From positions 62,001 through 126,000 of the forward strand of contig CAWFMY010000001.1 in assembly GCA_963816925.1 (NCBI GenBank): a stretch of DNA of 64,000 nt, given 5' to 3'. This document shows, in pieces, positions 28,446 through 37,516 of the stretch. How positions within the stretch are numbered: position 1 is the stretch's first letter; each line of letters opens with the position of its first letter. Below the pieces are notes generated by a model that was not told where the DNA came from, searched no databases, and saw only the letters and a program-made list of their open reading frames with translations. Position numbers and translations under genes: made by a program. Origin of the DNA: CAIWHR01 sp963816925 (GTDB lineage: Bacteria > Pseudomonadota > Gammaproteobacteria > Burkholderiales > Casimicrobiaceae).

Positions 28446-29126
28446 CTAGCTCGCCGTGCCGATGACCCGCGTCTTGCGCTTCGCGGGTATTGCCACCGCG
28501 TCCTTGCGCTCGGCGCCGATCGGCAACGCCGCGACGCGCGCGTACTCCGGATCGACGAAGCGGCAGCCTGCCGCAACGTAATCTGCCGCCATCGCCGTCG
28601 CGTCGGCGCCCCAGAACAGCGCGTCGCCGAGCGCAAGCGTCGGCACGCCGAATACGCCGCGCGCGATCGCTTCGTCGGTGTTCCGGCGCAGCTCGTCCTT
28701 GACCTCCTGCCCTGCGATGCGCGTCGCCGCGTCGGGCATGCCGAGGTCGTGGACGAGCTCCACCCACTCGATCGGCAGGTCCGGCAGCCGGCCGTCGCGC
28801 CAGACGAAGCGGAAGATGCGGTGCACCGCGTCCGCCGTGCAGTCGCATGCGACCGCGAGACGCAGTAGCGGCAGCGGATTGAACGGATGCTCGTGCGGAA
28901 ACTTGAGCGCGATGCCCTGCCGCTTCGCCTGCCAGATGCAGAATCGGTAGGTGAAGGCGCGCTTCGCGGGGATCTCGGCCGGGCCCTTCTGCCCGTTGGC
29001 ATTCAGTATTCCGGCGAACAACACGGGCTTGTAACGGATGGTGATGCGCGGCGCGAGCGAGGCCAATTGCTCGCTCTGCAAATAGGCAAACGGGGAAACG
29101 AAATCGAAATACCAGTCGGCGATCAT
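28446..29126 (-). CDS. 2-hydroxychromene-2-carboxylate isomerase-like protein (DsbA-fold)
   Basis: DsbA/GST-kappa fold protein of 226 residues. The start MIADWYFDFVSPFAYLQSEQL shows the SP motif that replaces CxxC in this family and binds glutathione. FGVPTLALGDALFWGAD is the cis-Pro loop and C-terminal part. Known members isomerise hydroxychromene carboxylates in naphthalene degradation. No naphthalene genes are near, so the substrate is unknown. It is the last gene of the leucine-catabolic series and overlaps the DUF1289 gene by 4 bp. A second paralogue lies at 37517. Confidence 0.85.
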   Translation of the reverse strand: MIADWYFDFVSPFAYLQSEQLASLAPRITIRYKPVLFAGILNANGQKGPAEIPAKRAFTYRFCIWQAKRQGIALKFPHEHPFNPLPLLRLAVACDCTADAVHRIFRFVWRDGRLPDLPIEWVELVHDLGMPDAATRIAGQEVKDELRRNTDEAIARGVFGVPTLALGDALFWGADATAMAADYVAAGCRFVDPEYARVAALPIGAERKDAVAIPAKRKTRVIGTAS

Positions 29127-29341
29127 CGCGACCGCTTCGCCTGCTCGGCGCGCCTTCCGGGCAGCGCCGCCAGCACCGCCCTCTTTCCGTCCGCGTCCAG
29201 CACGCTCCACGCCGCGATCTCGTCGAGCGTGCGCAGGCACCCGACGCAATAGCCGGAGCCGGCATCCATTTCGCACACGCTGATGCAGGGCGAGGCGACC
29301 TCGCCCGCCGGCGCAGTGCGATGGGCCGCGGCGGACGTCAT
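29123..29341 (-). CDS. DUF1289 small cysteine-rich protein
   Basis: A 72-residue protein with the DUF1289 signature SPCISVCEMDAGSGYCVGCLR, whose four cysteines suggest a metal-binding site. Family function is unknown. Both ends overlap neighbours (ATGA with HMG-CoA lyase upstream, ATGA with the isomerase downstream), so it is translated as part of the leucine-catabolic operon. Confidence 0.85.
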   Translation of the reverse strand: MTSAAAHRTAPAGEVASPCISVCEMDAGSGYCVGCLRTLDEIAAWSVLDADGKRAVLAALPGRRAEQAKRSR

Positions 29342-30268
29342 GCTGTGAGCAAGGGGTCTTTGGCCGCCAGCGCACGGGCGACACGCGACACCGGCGGCCG
29401 GCCGAGGGCATCCGAGATGAACTGCTCCCGCGGCGCGCAGCTTCGTCATGTCCACGCCCGTCTCGATGCCCAGCCCGTCCAGCATGTAGAGCACGTCCTC
29501 GCTCGCGAGATTGCCCGTGGCGCCCTTCGCGTACGGGCATCCGCCGAGGCCGGCGACCGAGCAGTCGAACGTGGCCACGCCCATTTCCATTGCGGCATAC
29601 ACATTGGTCAGTGCCTGCCCGTACGTGTCGTGAAAGTGCCCGGCGAGCTGCGCGAGCGGCACGTGCCCGGAAACCATGGCAACCAACGCCTTCGTCTTTC
29701 CCGCCGTGCCGACGCCAATCGTGTCGCCGAGCGAGACTTCGTACGATCCCATCCGATGGAGCGCCGCGGCGACTTCGGCGACTTTTTCCGGCGCGACGTC
29801 GCCCTCGTAGGGACAGCCCAGCACGCACGAAATGTAACCGCGGACGCGCATCCCGTGGGTCTTCGCGGCCGCGAAGACCGGCTCCGCGCGCTCGAGGCTT
29901 TCGGCGATCGAGCAATTGATGTTCTTGCGCGAAAACGTCTCCGACGCCGCGACGAACACCGCGACCTCGTCGGCTTTCGCCGCCAGCGCCGCCTCGAAGC
30001 CCTTCATGTTCGGCGTCAGCACGGGATAGCGGACACCTTCCGCGCGCCGGATGCCGGCCATCACCGCGGCGGCATCGGCCATCTGCGGCACCCATTTCGG
30101 CGACACGAACGCGGTCGCCTCGATCGCCGCGAATCCCGCGTCCGACAGCCGGTCGATCAGCGCGATCTTCACGTCGGTCGCGACGGTCGCCCTCTCGTTT
30201 TGCAAGCCATCGCGGGGGCCGACCTCGACCAGTCGAACGCGCCGCGGCAGGGCCATAGTGTTTCCCAT
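29338..30268 (-). CDS. liuE: Hydroxymethylglutaryl-CoA lyase, one frameshift near the C-terminus
   Basis: Last step of leucine degradation: splits HMG-CoA into acetyl-CoA and acetoacetate. TIM-barrel signatures: VEVGPRDGLQNE at the start, SPKWVPQMAD, GHFHDTYGQALTN and the catalytic-Cys loop GLGGCPYAKGATGN. The frame breaks near 29423: TKLRAAGA continues as FISDALGRPP in the next frame after one G is skipped, then ends LLTA before a TGA at 29338 that overlaps the DUF1289 ATG. ATGs at 30268 and 30256 are both possible starts. Length when joined is about 310 residues, as expected. Confidence 0.92.
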
Positions 30269-30285
30269 TCGATTCCGTTCGTCCT

Positions 30286-31209
30286 TCAGTAACCGCGTCG
30301 GCGGTCGACGACGCCGGTGACGGTTTGACCGTTCTCGATCCGGCGAATCCCGGCCGCGACCTGCGCGACCGACTCGGAAATCAGCGTCACCGCCGAGACA
30401 TGCGGCGTCACCGTAACCCGAGGATGATGCCAGAACGCGTGGTCGACCGGCAGCGGCTCCGCGCGGAACACGTCGAGCGTGGCGCCTGCGAGGTGGCCGG
30501 AATCCAGGCACTCGATCAGGTCCGCGTCGACGACGAGGTCGCCGCGCGCGATGTTGACGACGTGGGCGCCTTGCGGGAGCTGCGACAGCGTGTGTCGATC
30601 GAGGATTCCATTCGTCTCCGGCGTGGACGGAAGGGTGCAGACGAGCACATGTGCCGTTTTCAGGAACGGCCGCAGGTCGACGGCCCCCGCAAAGCTCGTC
30701 ACGCCGGCAATCGACTTTCGCGTGCGGCTCCAGCTCGCGAGCGGAAATCCGAACGGCGCGAGCGCGCCCGCGATGGCCTGTCCCAGCACGCCAAAGCCCA
30801 TGAGGCCGACGCCGAAGTCCGCCTTCGCAAGGCGCGTGCGCGGCAGCCAGCGGGCGTCGCGCTGTTGCGCCGCGTAGGCGTCCATCTCCCGGTACGCGCG
30901 CAATGCGGCGAGCGTCACGTACTCCGCCATCTGCTCCGCCATTCCGGCATCGGTGAGGCGGATTATCGGCAGGTCGCGCGGCAGCGTCGGCACCGCGAGG
31001 AGCGCGTCGACGCCGGCGCCGAGGTTGAATATCGCCTTCACGGCGCGCACGCGGGTGAACAGCTCGGCGGGCGGCCGCCACACCAGCGCGTAGTCGGGAT
31101 CCGCAGGCGCGACGGGCCACATCGCGATCTCCGCCTCCGGTAACGCGGCCGCGAGCGCCGCGCGCCACGATTCGGCATCGCGGCCGGGCATCTGCAGCAG
31201 GATTTTCAT
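30286..31209 (-). CDS. ghrA: D-isomer 2-hydroxyacid dehydrogenase (GhrA-like glyoxylate/hydroxypyruvate reductase)
   Basis: NAD(P)H-dependent 2-ketoacid reductase of 307 residues. It shows the GhrA-type start (MKILLQMPGRDAESWRAAL), the Rossmann motif VGLMGFGVLGQAIAGAL, the catalytic Arg region NIARGDLVVD and the C-terminal HPRVTVTPHVSA with the catalytic His. It lies between liuE and liuD in the leucine operon. Whether it acts on a branched-chain 2-ketoacid or simply travels with the operon is unknown. Confidence 0.88.
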   Translation of the reverse strand: MKILLQMPGRDAESWRAALAAALPEAEIAMWPVAPADPDYALVWRPPAELFTRVRAVKAIFNLGAGVDALLAVPTLPRDLPIIRLTDAGMAEQMAEYVTLAALRAYREMDAYAAQQRDARWLPRTRLAKADFGVGLMGFGVLGQAIAGALAPFGFPLASWSRTRKSIAGVTSFAGAVDLRPFLKTAHVLVCTLPSTPETNGILDRHTLSQLPQGAHVVNIARGDLVVDADLIECLDSGHLAGATLDVFRAEPLPVDHAFWHHPRVTVTPHVSAVTLISESVAQVAAGIRRIENGQTVTGVVDRRRGY

Positions 31210-31224
31210 CGTGACGAAGGATCG

Positions 31225-33234
31225 CTAGGCGCTGTCGATATCGACCAGTACCGCGTCCTCCTTCACGGAATCGCCCGCGCGATAGTTGACGGCCGCGACG
31301 ACGCCGTCCGCCGGCGCCGTGATCGTGTGCTCCATCTTCATCGCCTCGAGGATCATCAACGGCGCGCCGCGCGCGACCTTGTCGCCCGCCATGACCATCA
31401 CCGCGACGACGGTGCCCGACATCGGCGCGGTGAGATGGCCGCCATGCGCCTCGACTTCGCCCGCGTGCGCGAGCGGGTCGACGAGCAGCAATTTCCGGTG
31501 CGCGCCGCGACAGAACACGTGGCGCTCCTCGCCCTGCGGGACGACGGTCGCGTGAAATTCGGCGTTCGGGGTGACGATGTCGAGACGACGATCGCGCGCC
31601 GCGACCGTTGCGGCGACCTCGCCCGACGGCAATGTCACGCGCCAGGGCGCGCCGTCGCCGCGCACGGCGACGCCGTGCCGCGTTTCGCCTTCCGCGAACA
31701 CGAGCCCAACCGCGTGCCGGTCGCTGTTGGGCCACCAGGAATCGACGGCGTGCCATGGCGAATGCGGATCGGTCGTCGCGCGCGCCGTCGCCGCACGGGC
31801 CGCGGCAAGCGCGCCGACCTCGGCCAGCGCGGCCGCGAGCAATGCATCGTCCGGCAACGGCGATGCCGGCGGGAACAGCGCCGCGTGGTTGCGGGCAATG
31901 AGGCCCGTGTCGACGTTGCCCGACGCGAACGCCTCGTGCGCGACCACGCGCTGCAGGAAGGCGACATTGGTCGCGACGCCGACGATCTCGTACGCGGCAA
32001 GCGCCTCGGCCAGACGGCGCAGCGCCGCCGCGCGATCCTCGCCGTGGACGACGAGCTTGGCGATCATCGGGTCGTACCAGGGCGAGATCTCGTCGCCGGC
32101 GCGCACGCCGGTGTCGACGCGCACGTCCGGATCGGTCGCCGGCGCGGCAAGATGGACGAGGCGACCGATCGACGGGAGGAAGCCGCGGTCGGGATCCTCG
32201 GCGTAGATGCGCGCTTCGATCGCGTGGCCGTCGATCGCAAGGGCTTCCTGGCGTTTCGGCAACGGCTCGCCCGCCGCGACGCGGAGCTGCCATTCGACGA
32301 GGTCTTCTCCGGTGATCATCTCGGTGACCGGATGCTCGACCTGCAGTCGCGTGTTCATCTCCATGAAGTAGAACGCGCCGTCGCGCGCAAAGCTGTCGGC
32401 GGCGATGAACTCGACCGTGCCGGCGCCGACATAGCCGATGGCCTTCGCCGCCGCGACCGCCGCCTCGCCCATCGCGCGGCGATGCGCGGGCTTCATTGCG
32501 GGCGCCGGTGCTTCCTCCAGGACTTTCTGGTGGCGTCGCTGCACCGAGCAGTCGCGCTCGTACAGGTAGACCGCATTGCCGTGCGTGTCCGCGAAAACCT
32601 GGATTTCGATGTGCCGCGGCGCGGTCAAATATTTTTCGACCAGCACGCGGTCGTCGCCGAAGGACGATTGGGCTTCGCGCTGTGCGGAGGCGAGCGCCGC
32701 GGCGAATTCCTCCGGGCGCTCGGCGATCTTCATGCCCTTGCCGCCGCCGCCGGCGGTCGCCTTGATCAGCACCGGATAACCGATCTTCTTGGCTTCCGCG
32801 GCGAGCAGCGCAGGCGCCTGGTCGTCGCCGTGGTATCCCGGGACGAGCGGGACCTTCGCCGCGCCCATGATCCGCTTCGCCGCGGACTTCGAGCCCATCG
32901 CGGCGATCGCCGCGGGCGGCGGACCGATGAAGACGACGCCCGCGCGCGCGCACGCGGCCGCGAAGATCTCGTTCTCGGACAGGAAGCCGTAGCCGGGATG
33001 GATTGCCTGCGCGCCCGTCGTTTGCGCAATGGCGATGATCGCGTCGCCGCAAAGGTAGCTCTCGCGCGGCGGGGGCGGGCCGAGCCGGTACGCCTCGTCG
33101 CACGCCGCGACGTGCAGCGCATCGCGATCGGCGTCCGAATAGACGGCGACGGTGCGGATGCCCATCCGGCGCGCCGTGCGCGCGACGCGCACCGCGATTT
33201 CGCCGCGATTCGCGATCAGGATCTTGTCAAACAT
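31225..33234 (-). CDS. liuD: 3-methylcrotonyl-CoA carboxylase alpha (biotin) subunit
   Basis: Biotin carboxylase plus biotin carrier subunit. N-terminal motifs: KILIANRGEIAVRV, HPGYGFLSEN, the ATP-grasp loop ATAGGGGKGMK and EMNTRLQVEHPVTE. The C-terminal biotinyl domain has EAMKMEHTI, whose Lys is biotinylated. Length is 669 residues. With the beta subunit at 34747 it carboxylates 3-methylcrotonyl-CoA in leucine breakdown. The alternative, acetyl/propionyl-CoA carboxylase, is less likely because the beta subunit and all other liu genes are present. Confidence 0.93.
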   Translation of the reverse strand: MFDKILIANRGEIAVRVARTARRMGIRTVAVYSDADRDALHVAACDEAYRLGPPPPRESYLCGDAIIAIAQTTGAQAIHPGYGFLSENEIFAAACARAGVVFIGPPPAAIAAMGSKSAAKRIMGAAKVPLVPGYHGDDQAPALLAAEAKKIGYPVLIKATAGGGGKGMKIAERPEEFAAALASAQREAQSSFGDDRVLVEKYLTAPRHIEIQVFADTHGNAVYLYERDCSVQRRHQKVLEEAPAPAMKPAHRRAMGEAAVAAAKAIGYVGAGTVEFIAADSFARDGAFYFMEMNTRLQVEHPVTEMITGEDLVEWQLRVAAGEPLPKRQEALAIDGHAIEARIYAEDPDRGFLPSIGRLVHLAAPATDPDVRVDTGVRAGDEISPWYDPMIAKLVVHGEDRAAALRRLAEALAAYEIVGVATNVAFLQRVVAHEAFASGNVDTGLIARNHAALFPPASPLPDDALLAAALAEVGALAAARAATARATTDPHSPWHAVDSWWPNSDRHAVGLVFAEGETRHGVAVRGDGAPWRVTLPSGEVAATVAARDRRLDIVTPNAEFHATVVPQGEERHVFCRGAHRKLLLVDPLAHAGEVEAHGGHLTAPMSGTVVAVMVMAGDKVARGAPLMILEAMKMEHTITAPADGVVAAVNYRAGDSVKEDAVLVDIDSA

Positions 33235-33874
33235 CGGCGCGGCTCTTCGGCACGGGCCCGGCGCCTTCGCCGGTCAATTTGCGCAGCAGCGCGCGGATGA
33301 ACCGCCAAAGCTTCGGAATGAGCCAGATCATCAGCGCCACGAGCACGGCGAGGACGACGAGCGCGACAATCGGATGCGCAAACGCGAGCCAAAGCACGGT
33401 TCCCACCGCGAGCTCTTCGCCGAACGACGCCGCCCAATTCGAGAAGGGCTCGGGCGAGGTGTTGATCACCGCGCGGCCGCCCGCCTTGGCGAGGTGGCTG
33501 CCGGCGGCGAGCGAGCCGCCGAGGATCGCCGCGGCAAGGGACGCCGCCGCCGACGAGTCGCCGAAGACGCTCGCCGCCAGCGCGGCGCCCGCCGGAATCC
33601 GGATGAACGTGTGGATCGTGTCCCAAAGCGTGTCCACGCCCGGCACCTTGTCGGCGAAGAACTCCACGCAGAACATGAATCCGGAGGCTGCCAGCACCCA
33701 TGGATGCGCGAGCGCCGCGAGCCCGCCTGGAAGGTCGACCCAATGCAGGTACCCGAGACCGCCGACGATGAACAGCACGGCGTACAGCCGGATTCCGCTC
33801 GCCCAGCCGAGCGCCGCCGCCAGCGCAACGAGCTGCAACGTGTCGAACTGCGCGAGGCCGGGGAGCGTGCTCAT
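33227..33874 (-). CDS. DUF4126 membrane protein
   Basis: A 215-residue protein with several hydrophobic helices, including LVALAAALGWASGIRLYAVLFIVGG at the start and VLWLAFAHPIVALVVLAVLVALMIWLI near the end. The arrangement matches DUF4126. Function unknown. It overlaps liuD by 8 bp and liuC by 4 bp, so it is embedded in the operon between two catabolic genes. Confidence 0.83.
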   Translation of the reverse strand: MSTLPGLAQFDTLQLVALAAALGWASGIRLYAVLFIVGGLGYLHWVDLPGGLAALAHPWVLAASGFMFCVEFFADKVPGVDTLWDTIHTFIRIPAGAALAASVFGDSSAAASLAAAILGGSLAAGSHLAKAGGRAVINTSPEPFSNWAASFGEELAVGTVLWLAFAHPIVALVVLAVLVALMIWLIPKLWRFIRALLRKLTGEGAGPVPKSRADV

Positions 33875-34738
33875 TCGTCCGACAGATCAGGCGGCACCCA
33901 GGCCGCCCGCCGCTTGCCGAGGAACGCCGCCACGCCTTCCTTCGCTTCCGGCGTCGAGCGAACGCGCGCGATGCGCGCCGCGGTGTCGGCGATCACCGAA
34001 TCATCGACCGGCCGGTTCGCGACCGCGCGGATCAGCGCCTTCGACTCCGCCTGCGCGCGCGGGCCGGCGACGAGGAGCGCGCCGAGCAGTTCGTTGATCC
34101 GGCCGTCGAGGTTTTCCTGCAACACGATGTCGTGCACGAGGCCGATGCGATACGCCTCGGCGGCGTCGAAGCGCTCCGCCGTGAGGAAGTAGCGCCGCGC
34201 CATCCGCGCCCCGATCGCCTCGATCACGTAGGGGCTGATCGTCGCCGGGATGAGCCCGAGCTTCGCCTCCGACAGCGCGAACGTCGCCTCCTGCGCCGCG
34301 AGCGCGATGTCGCAGCACGCGACGAGCCCCACGCCGCCGCCGTAGGCCGCGCCGTGGACACGGGCGATGGTCGGCTTCGACAACGTGTAGAGCGTCCTCA
34401 GCATTTCCGCCAGCGCGCCGGCGTCGGCGAGGTTCTCCGCGTGGCCGTAGCCGGCCATCTTCTTCATCCAGTTGAGGTCGGCGCCCGCGCAGAAGCTGCG
34501 GCCGTGGCCCAGCAGCACGACGGCGCGCACGGCGGGGTCGGCGTCGAGCGACCGCAATGCCGTCGTCAGCTCCGCGATCAGCGTCTCGTCGAACGCATTG
34601 TGCACGTCGGGCCGCGCGAGCGCGACGAGCGCAATGCCGTTGCGGACCTCGACCGTCAGCGCCGCATACTCCGACCTGGCGGCAGCGTTTCTTCCTGCGC
34701 TGCGGGTCCTTCGTGACCACGGCTTTGCGTTTGGTCAT
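33871..34738 (-). CDS. liuC: Methylglutaconyl-CoA hydratase (enoyl-CoA hydratase family), one frameshift near the N-terminus
   Basis: Crotonase-fold enzyme hydrating 3-methylglutaconyl-CoA to HMG-CoA. Oxyanion-hole segments are RSFCAGADLNWMKKM and HGAAYGGGVGLVACCD; the catalytic Glu is in ALSEAKLGLIP. The conserved start EYAALTVEVRNGIALVALARP has no start codon in its own frame. The ATG at 34738, 8 bp after liuB, reads a basic stretch MTKRKAVVTKDPQRRKKRCR and reaches that frame if one G is skipped near 34672. This gives about 20 extra basic residues, unusual for the family. Confidence 0.88.
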
Positions 34739-34746
34739 TCCAATTC

Positions 34747-36354
34747 CTACATCCGGAACACGCCGAACGTCGTCGGCCCGATCGGGCGATTGAGCGACGC
34801 CGAAATCGCGAGGCCCAGCACGCGGCGCGTGTCGGCCGGATCGATGACGCCGTCGTCCCAGAGGCGTGCGCTTGCAAAATACGGGTGGCCTTCCTTCTCG
34901 TATTGCGCGCGGATCGGCGCGCGGAACGCCTCCTCGTCCTCGGCGCTCCATGTGCCGCCTTTCGCTTCGAGCGCATCGCGGCGCACCGTCGCCAGCACGA
35001 TGGCCGCCTGCTCGCCGCCCATCACCGAAATGCGCGCGTTCGGCCACATCCACAGGAAGCGCGGCCCGAACGCGCGGCCGCACATTCCGTAGTTGCCCGC
35101 GCCGTAGCTGCCGCCGATGATGACGGTGAACTTCGGCACCTGCGCGCAGGACACGGCGGTCACCATCTTGGCGCCGTCGCGGGCGATGCCACCCGCCTCG
35201 TACTTCTGTCCGACCATGAAGCCCGTCACGTTCTGCAGGAACACGAGCGGCACGCGGCGCTGCGCGCAAAGCTCGATGAAATGCGCGCCCTTCTGCGCCG
35301 ATTCGGAGAACAGGATCCCGTTGTTGGCGACGATGCCGACCGGGTAACCCCAGATCCGCGCGAATCCGGTGACGAGGGTCGCGCCGTAGCGCGCCTTGAA
35401 TTCGTCGAACTCGCTGCCGTCGACGATCCGCGCGATGACCTCGCGGACGTCGTAGGGCTTCTTGATGTCGGCGCTGATCACGCCGTAGATTTCTTCCGCC
35501 GCGTACTTCGGCGCCACCGGCTTCGCGATCTCCATCTCCACGCGTTTCGGCCGGTTGAGATTGCCGACGATGCGCCGCGCGATGGCGAGCGCGTGATGGT
35601 CGTCCTGGGCGAAATGATCAGCGACGCCGGAGACCCGCGTGTGCACGTCGGCGCCGCCCAGCTCCTCGGCCGACACGATCTCGCCGGTCGCGGCCTTCAC
35701 GAGCGGGGGTCCGCCGAGGAAGATCGTCCCCTGCTCCTTGACGATGATCGACTCGTCGGCCATCGCCGGCACATACGCGCCGCCCGCGGTGCACGAGCCC
35801 ATCACGACCGCGATCTGCGGTATCCCCTGCGCCGACATGTTCGCCTGGTTGTAGAAGATCCGCCCGAAATGATCGCGATCGGGGAACACGTCGACCTGGT
35901 TCGGCAGGTTCGCCCCGCCGGAATCGACGAGATAGACGCACGGCAGCAGGTTTTCGCGCGCGATCTCCTGCGCGCGCACGTGCTTCTTCACGGTGATCGG
36001 GTAGTAGGTGCCGCCCTTGACCGTCGCGTCGTTGCACACGATCACGCATTCGCGGCCCGCGATGCGGCCGATGCCGGTGATGATGCCGGCGGCCGCGATG
36101 TTGTCGCCATACATCCCGTGCGCGGCGAGCTGCGAAAACTCGAGGAACGGCGTGCCCGGATCGATCAGCGCGCGCACTCGCTCACGCGGCAGCAGCTTGC
36201 CGCGCGCCGTGTGCTTCGCCCGCGGGCCCTTGCCGCCGCCCTGCTCGACCTCGCTCACCCGCGCCTTGAGGTCGGCGACGAGCGCCGTCATCGCCTCGCG
36301 ATTCTTCGCGAACGTCGCGTCGCGCGGGTCGAGTTTCGATTCGATGGCGGGCAT
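34747..36354 (-). CDS. liuB: 3-methylcrotonyl-CoA carboxylase beta subunit
   Basis: Carboxyltransferase subunit that moves CO2 from biotin to methylcrotonyl-CoA. Signatures: VNDATVKGGTYYPITVKKH-like segment CNDATVKGGTYYPITVKKH, SGGANLPNQ, GSCTAGGAYVPAM and the C-terminal SYGAGNYGMCGRAF with MGGEQAA. Length is 535 residues. It is immediately upstream of liuC and downstream of the GST gene on the same strand. Presence of MGGEQAA and YGAGNYGMCG is typical of methylcrotonyl rather than propionyl enzymes. Confidence 0.95.
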   Translation of the reverse strand: MPAIESKLDPRDATFAKNREAMTALVADLKARVSEVEQGGGKGPRAKHTARGKLLPRERVRALIDPGTPFLEFSQLAAHGMYGDNIAAAGIITGIGRIAGRECVIVCNDATVKGGTYYPITVKKHVRAQEIARENLLPCVYLVDSGGANLPNQVDVFPDRDHFGRIFYNQANMSAQGIPQIAVVMGSCTAGGAYVPAMADESIIVKEQGTIFLGGPPLVKAATGEIVSAEELGGADVHTRVSGVADHFAQDDHHALAIARRIVGNLNRPKRVEMEIAKPVAPKYAAEEIYGVISADIKKPYDVREVIARIVDGSEFDEFKARYGATLVTGFARIWGYPVGIVANNGILFSESAQKGAHFIELCAQRRVPLVFLQNVTGFMVGQKYEAGGIARDGAKMVTAVSCAQVPKFTVIIGGSYGAGNYGMCGRAFGPRFLWMWPNARISVMGGEQAAIVLATVRRDALEAKGGTWSAEDEEAFRAPIRAQYEKEGHPYFASARLWDDGVIDPADTRRVLGLAISASLNRPIGPTTFGVFRM

Positions 36355-36364
36355 GGAGGCGGTT

Positions 36365-36997
36365 TCAGGAGACGGGCAGCGGATGTCCCGGCATGAGCTT
36401 GTACGGATGCGCCCAGCGCGGTTCGGATTGTATCCGCTCGAGCCAGCCGCGAATGCCCGGATACGCTGCCCAGTCGACGCCGATTTCGTCGGCGAAGAAC
36501 AGGTAGCCGCACAAGGACAGGTCGGCGATCGTCAGCCGGTCGCCGACGACGTAGCGGCGGCCCGCGAGGTGCGCGTCGAGCACGCCCCAGGCGGTCTCGG
36601 AGCGCTTGCGGAAGACCTCGAGCACGGCCGGAGGCGTGTCCTTCGTGAACGTGCGCAGGAACCGGTACGTCGCGGTGTAGCTCGTGAGCTTGTGGTTGTC
36701 CCACAGGAGCCAGCGCAGGATCTCGCGGCGCTCGGCATCGTCGACGGGGCCGAATTTTCCGAGCGACCCGGCGAGGTAGTCGAGGATGACGCCCGATTGC
36801 GACAGGCGCTGGCCTTTGTGCTCCAGCACCGGCACCTCGCCCATCACGTTGATCGCCCGATACGCGGGCGTGCGTGTCTCGCCGCCGAAGAAATCGACGA
36901 ACCGCGGCGCCCAGTCCGCGCCGGCGAGCTCGAGCGCCAGAGCCGGCTTGTACGCGTTGCCGGATTGCGCGAAGCAGTAGAGCGTGTAATCGGCCAT
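36365..36997 (-). CDS. Glutathione S-transferase family protein
   Basis: A 210-residue GST. The thioredoxin-like N-terminal domain ends with NVMGEVPVLEHKGQRLSQSGVILDYL, with the cis-Pro and the Gln-Ser glutathione contact. The all-alpha domain has GDRLTIADLSLCGYLFF, the family N-capping box. The ATG at 36997 was chosen for the typical MADYTLYCF start. It sits between the GNAT gene and liuB within the leucine operon; substrate unknown. Confidence 0.9.
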   Translation of the reverse strand: MADYTLYCFAQSGNAYKPALALELAGADWAPRFVDFFGGETRTPAYRAINVMGEVPVLEHKGQRLSQSGVILDYLAGSLGKFGPVDDAERREILRWLLWDNHKLTSYTATYRFLRTFTKDTPPAVLEVFRKRSETAWGVLDAHLAGRRYVVGDRLTIADLSLCGYLFFADEIGVDWAAYPGIRGWLERIQSEPRWAHPYKLMPGHPLPVS

Positions 36998-37011
36998 GCC
37001 AGCGTCCTTCC

Positions 37012-37512
37012 TCATCGTTCGCGGACGAATTTCTGCTCGGTCAGCGCAACGCCCCACTGCGTGTCGGAACGTTCGTCGACAAGCCGGAATCCGTTACGCT
37101 CGTACAGCGCGCGCGCGGCGTCGAGGCCGGCAAACGTCCAAAGGAAAACGCGGCGGTGCCCAGCCCGTTCGCAAAAGGCGAGCGCCTCGCCGACGAGCCG
37201 GCGGCCGATGCCGAGTCCCTGCCTCGACTCGTCGACGAGGAAAAACCGCAGCCGGGCGCCTTCCGCCGGTTCGCCGTGACCGTCGATGGCGATCGAGCCG
37301 ACGATCTCGCCGTCGACCGCGGCGGTCCAGAAACCGTCCCGCCCGGCATCCTCCCGCTCGAGCAGGTCGGCAAGGCCGCGTGCGACGCGGCATTCGAATG
37401 TCCGCGCAAGCCCCCAGTGCTTCGCATAGTATTCGCCGTGCATGCGCGCGACGGCACCGAGCGCACCTGCGCGGTACGGATCGACGCTGACCGTCGCGGC
37501 GGCTGCGCCCAT
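37012..37512 (-). CDS. GNAT-family N-acetyltransferase
   Basis: A 166-residue protein with the GNAT fold. The acetyl-CoA loop is VDESRQGLGIGRRLVGEAL, the classic R/Q-x-x-G-x-G/A pattern, and the C-terminal part has LYERNGFRLVDE. The N-terminal stretch matches regulatory MarR-fused GNATs but lacks the MarR domain. The ATG at 37512 avoids overlap with the isomerase upstream. Substrate unknown. Confidence 0.88.
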   Translation of the reverse strand: MGAAAATVSVDPYRAGALGAVARMHGEYYAKHWGLARTFECRVARGLADLLEREDAGRDGFWTAAVDGEIVGSIAIDGHGEPAEGARLRFFLVDESRQGLGIGRRLVGEALAFCERAGHRRVFLWTFAGLDAARALYERNGFRLVDERSDTQWGVALTEQKFVRER

Positions 37513-37516
37513 CGTC

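Noticed and set aside
28446..29126. Naphthalene-degradation function for the HCCA-isomerase-like protein
   Set aside because: No ring-dioxygenase, aldolase or salicylate genes occur in the window. The protein lies in a leucine-catabolic operon.
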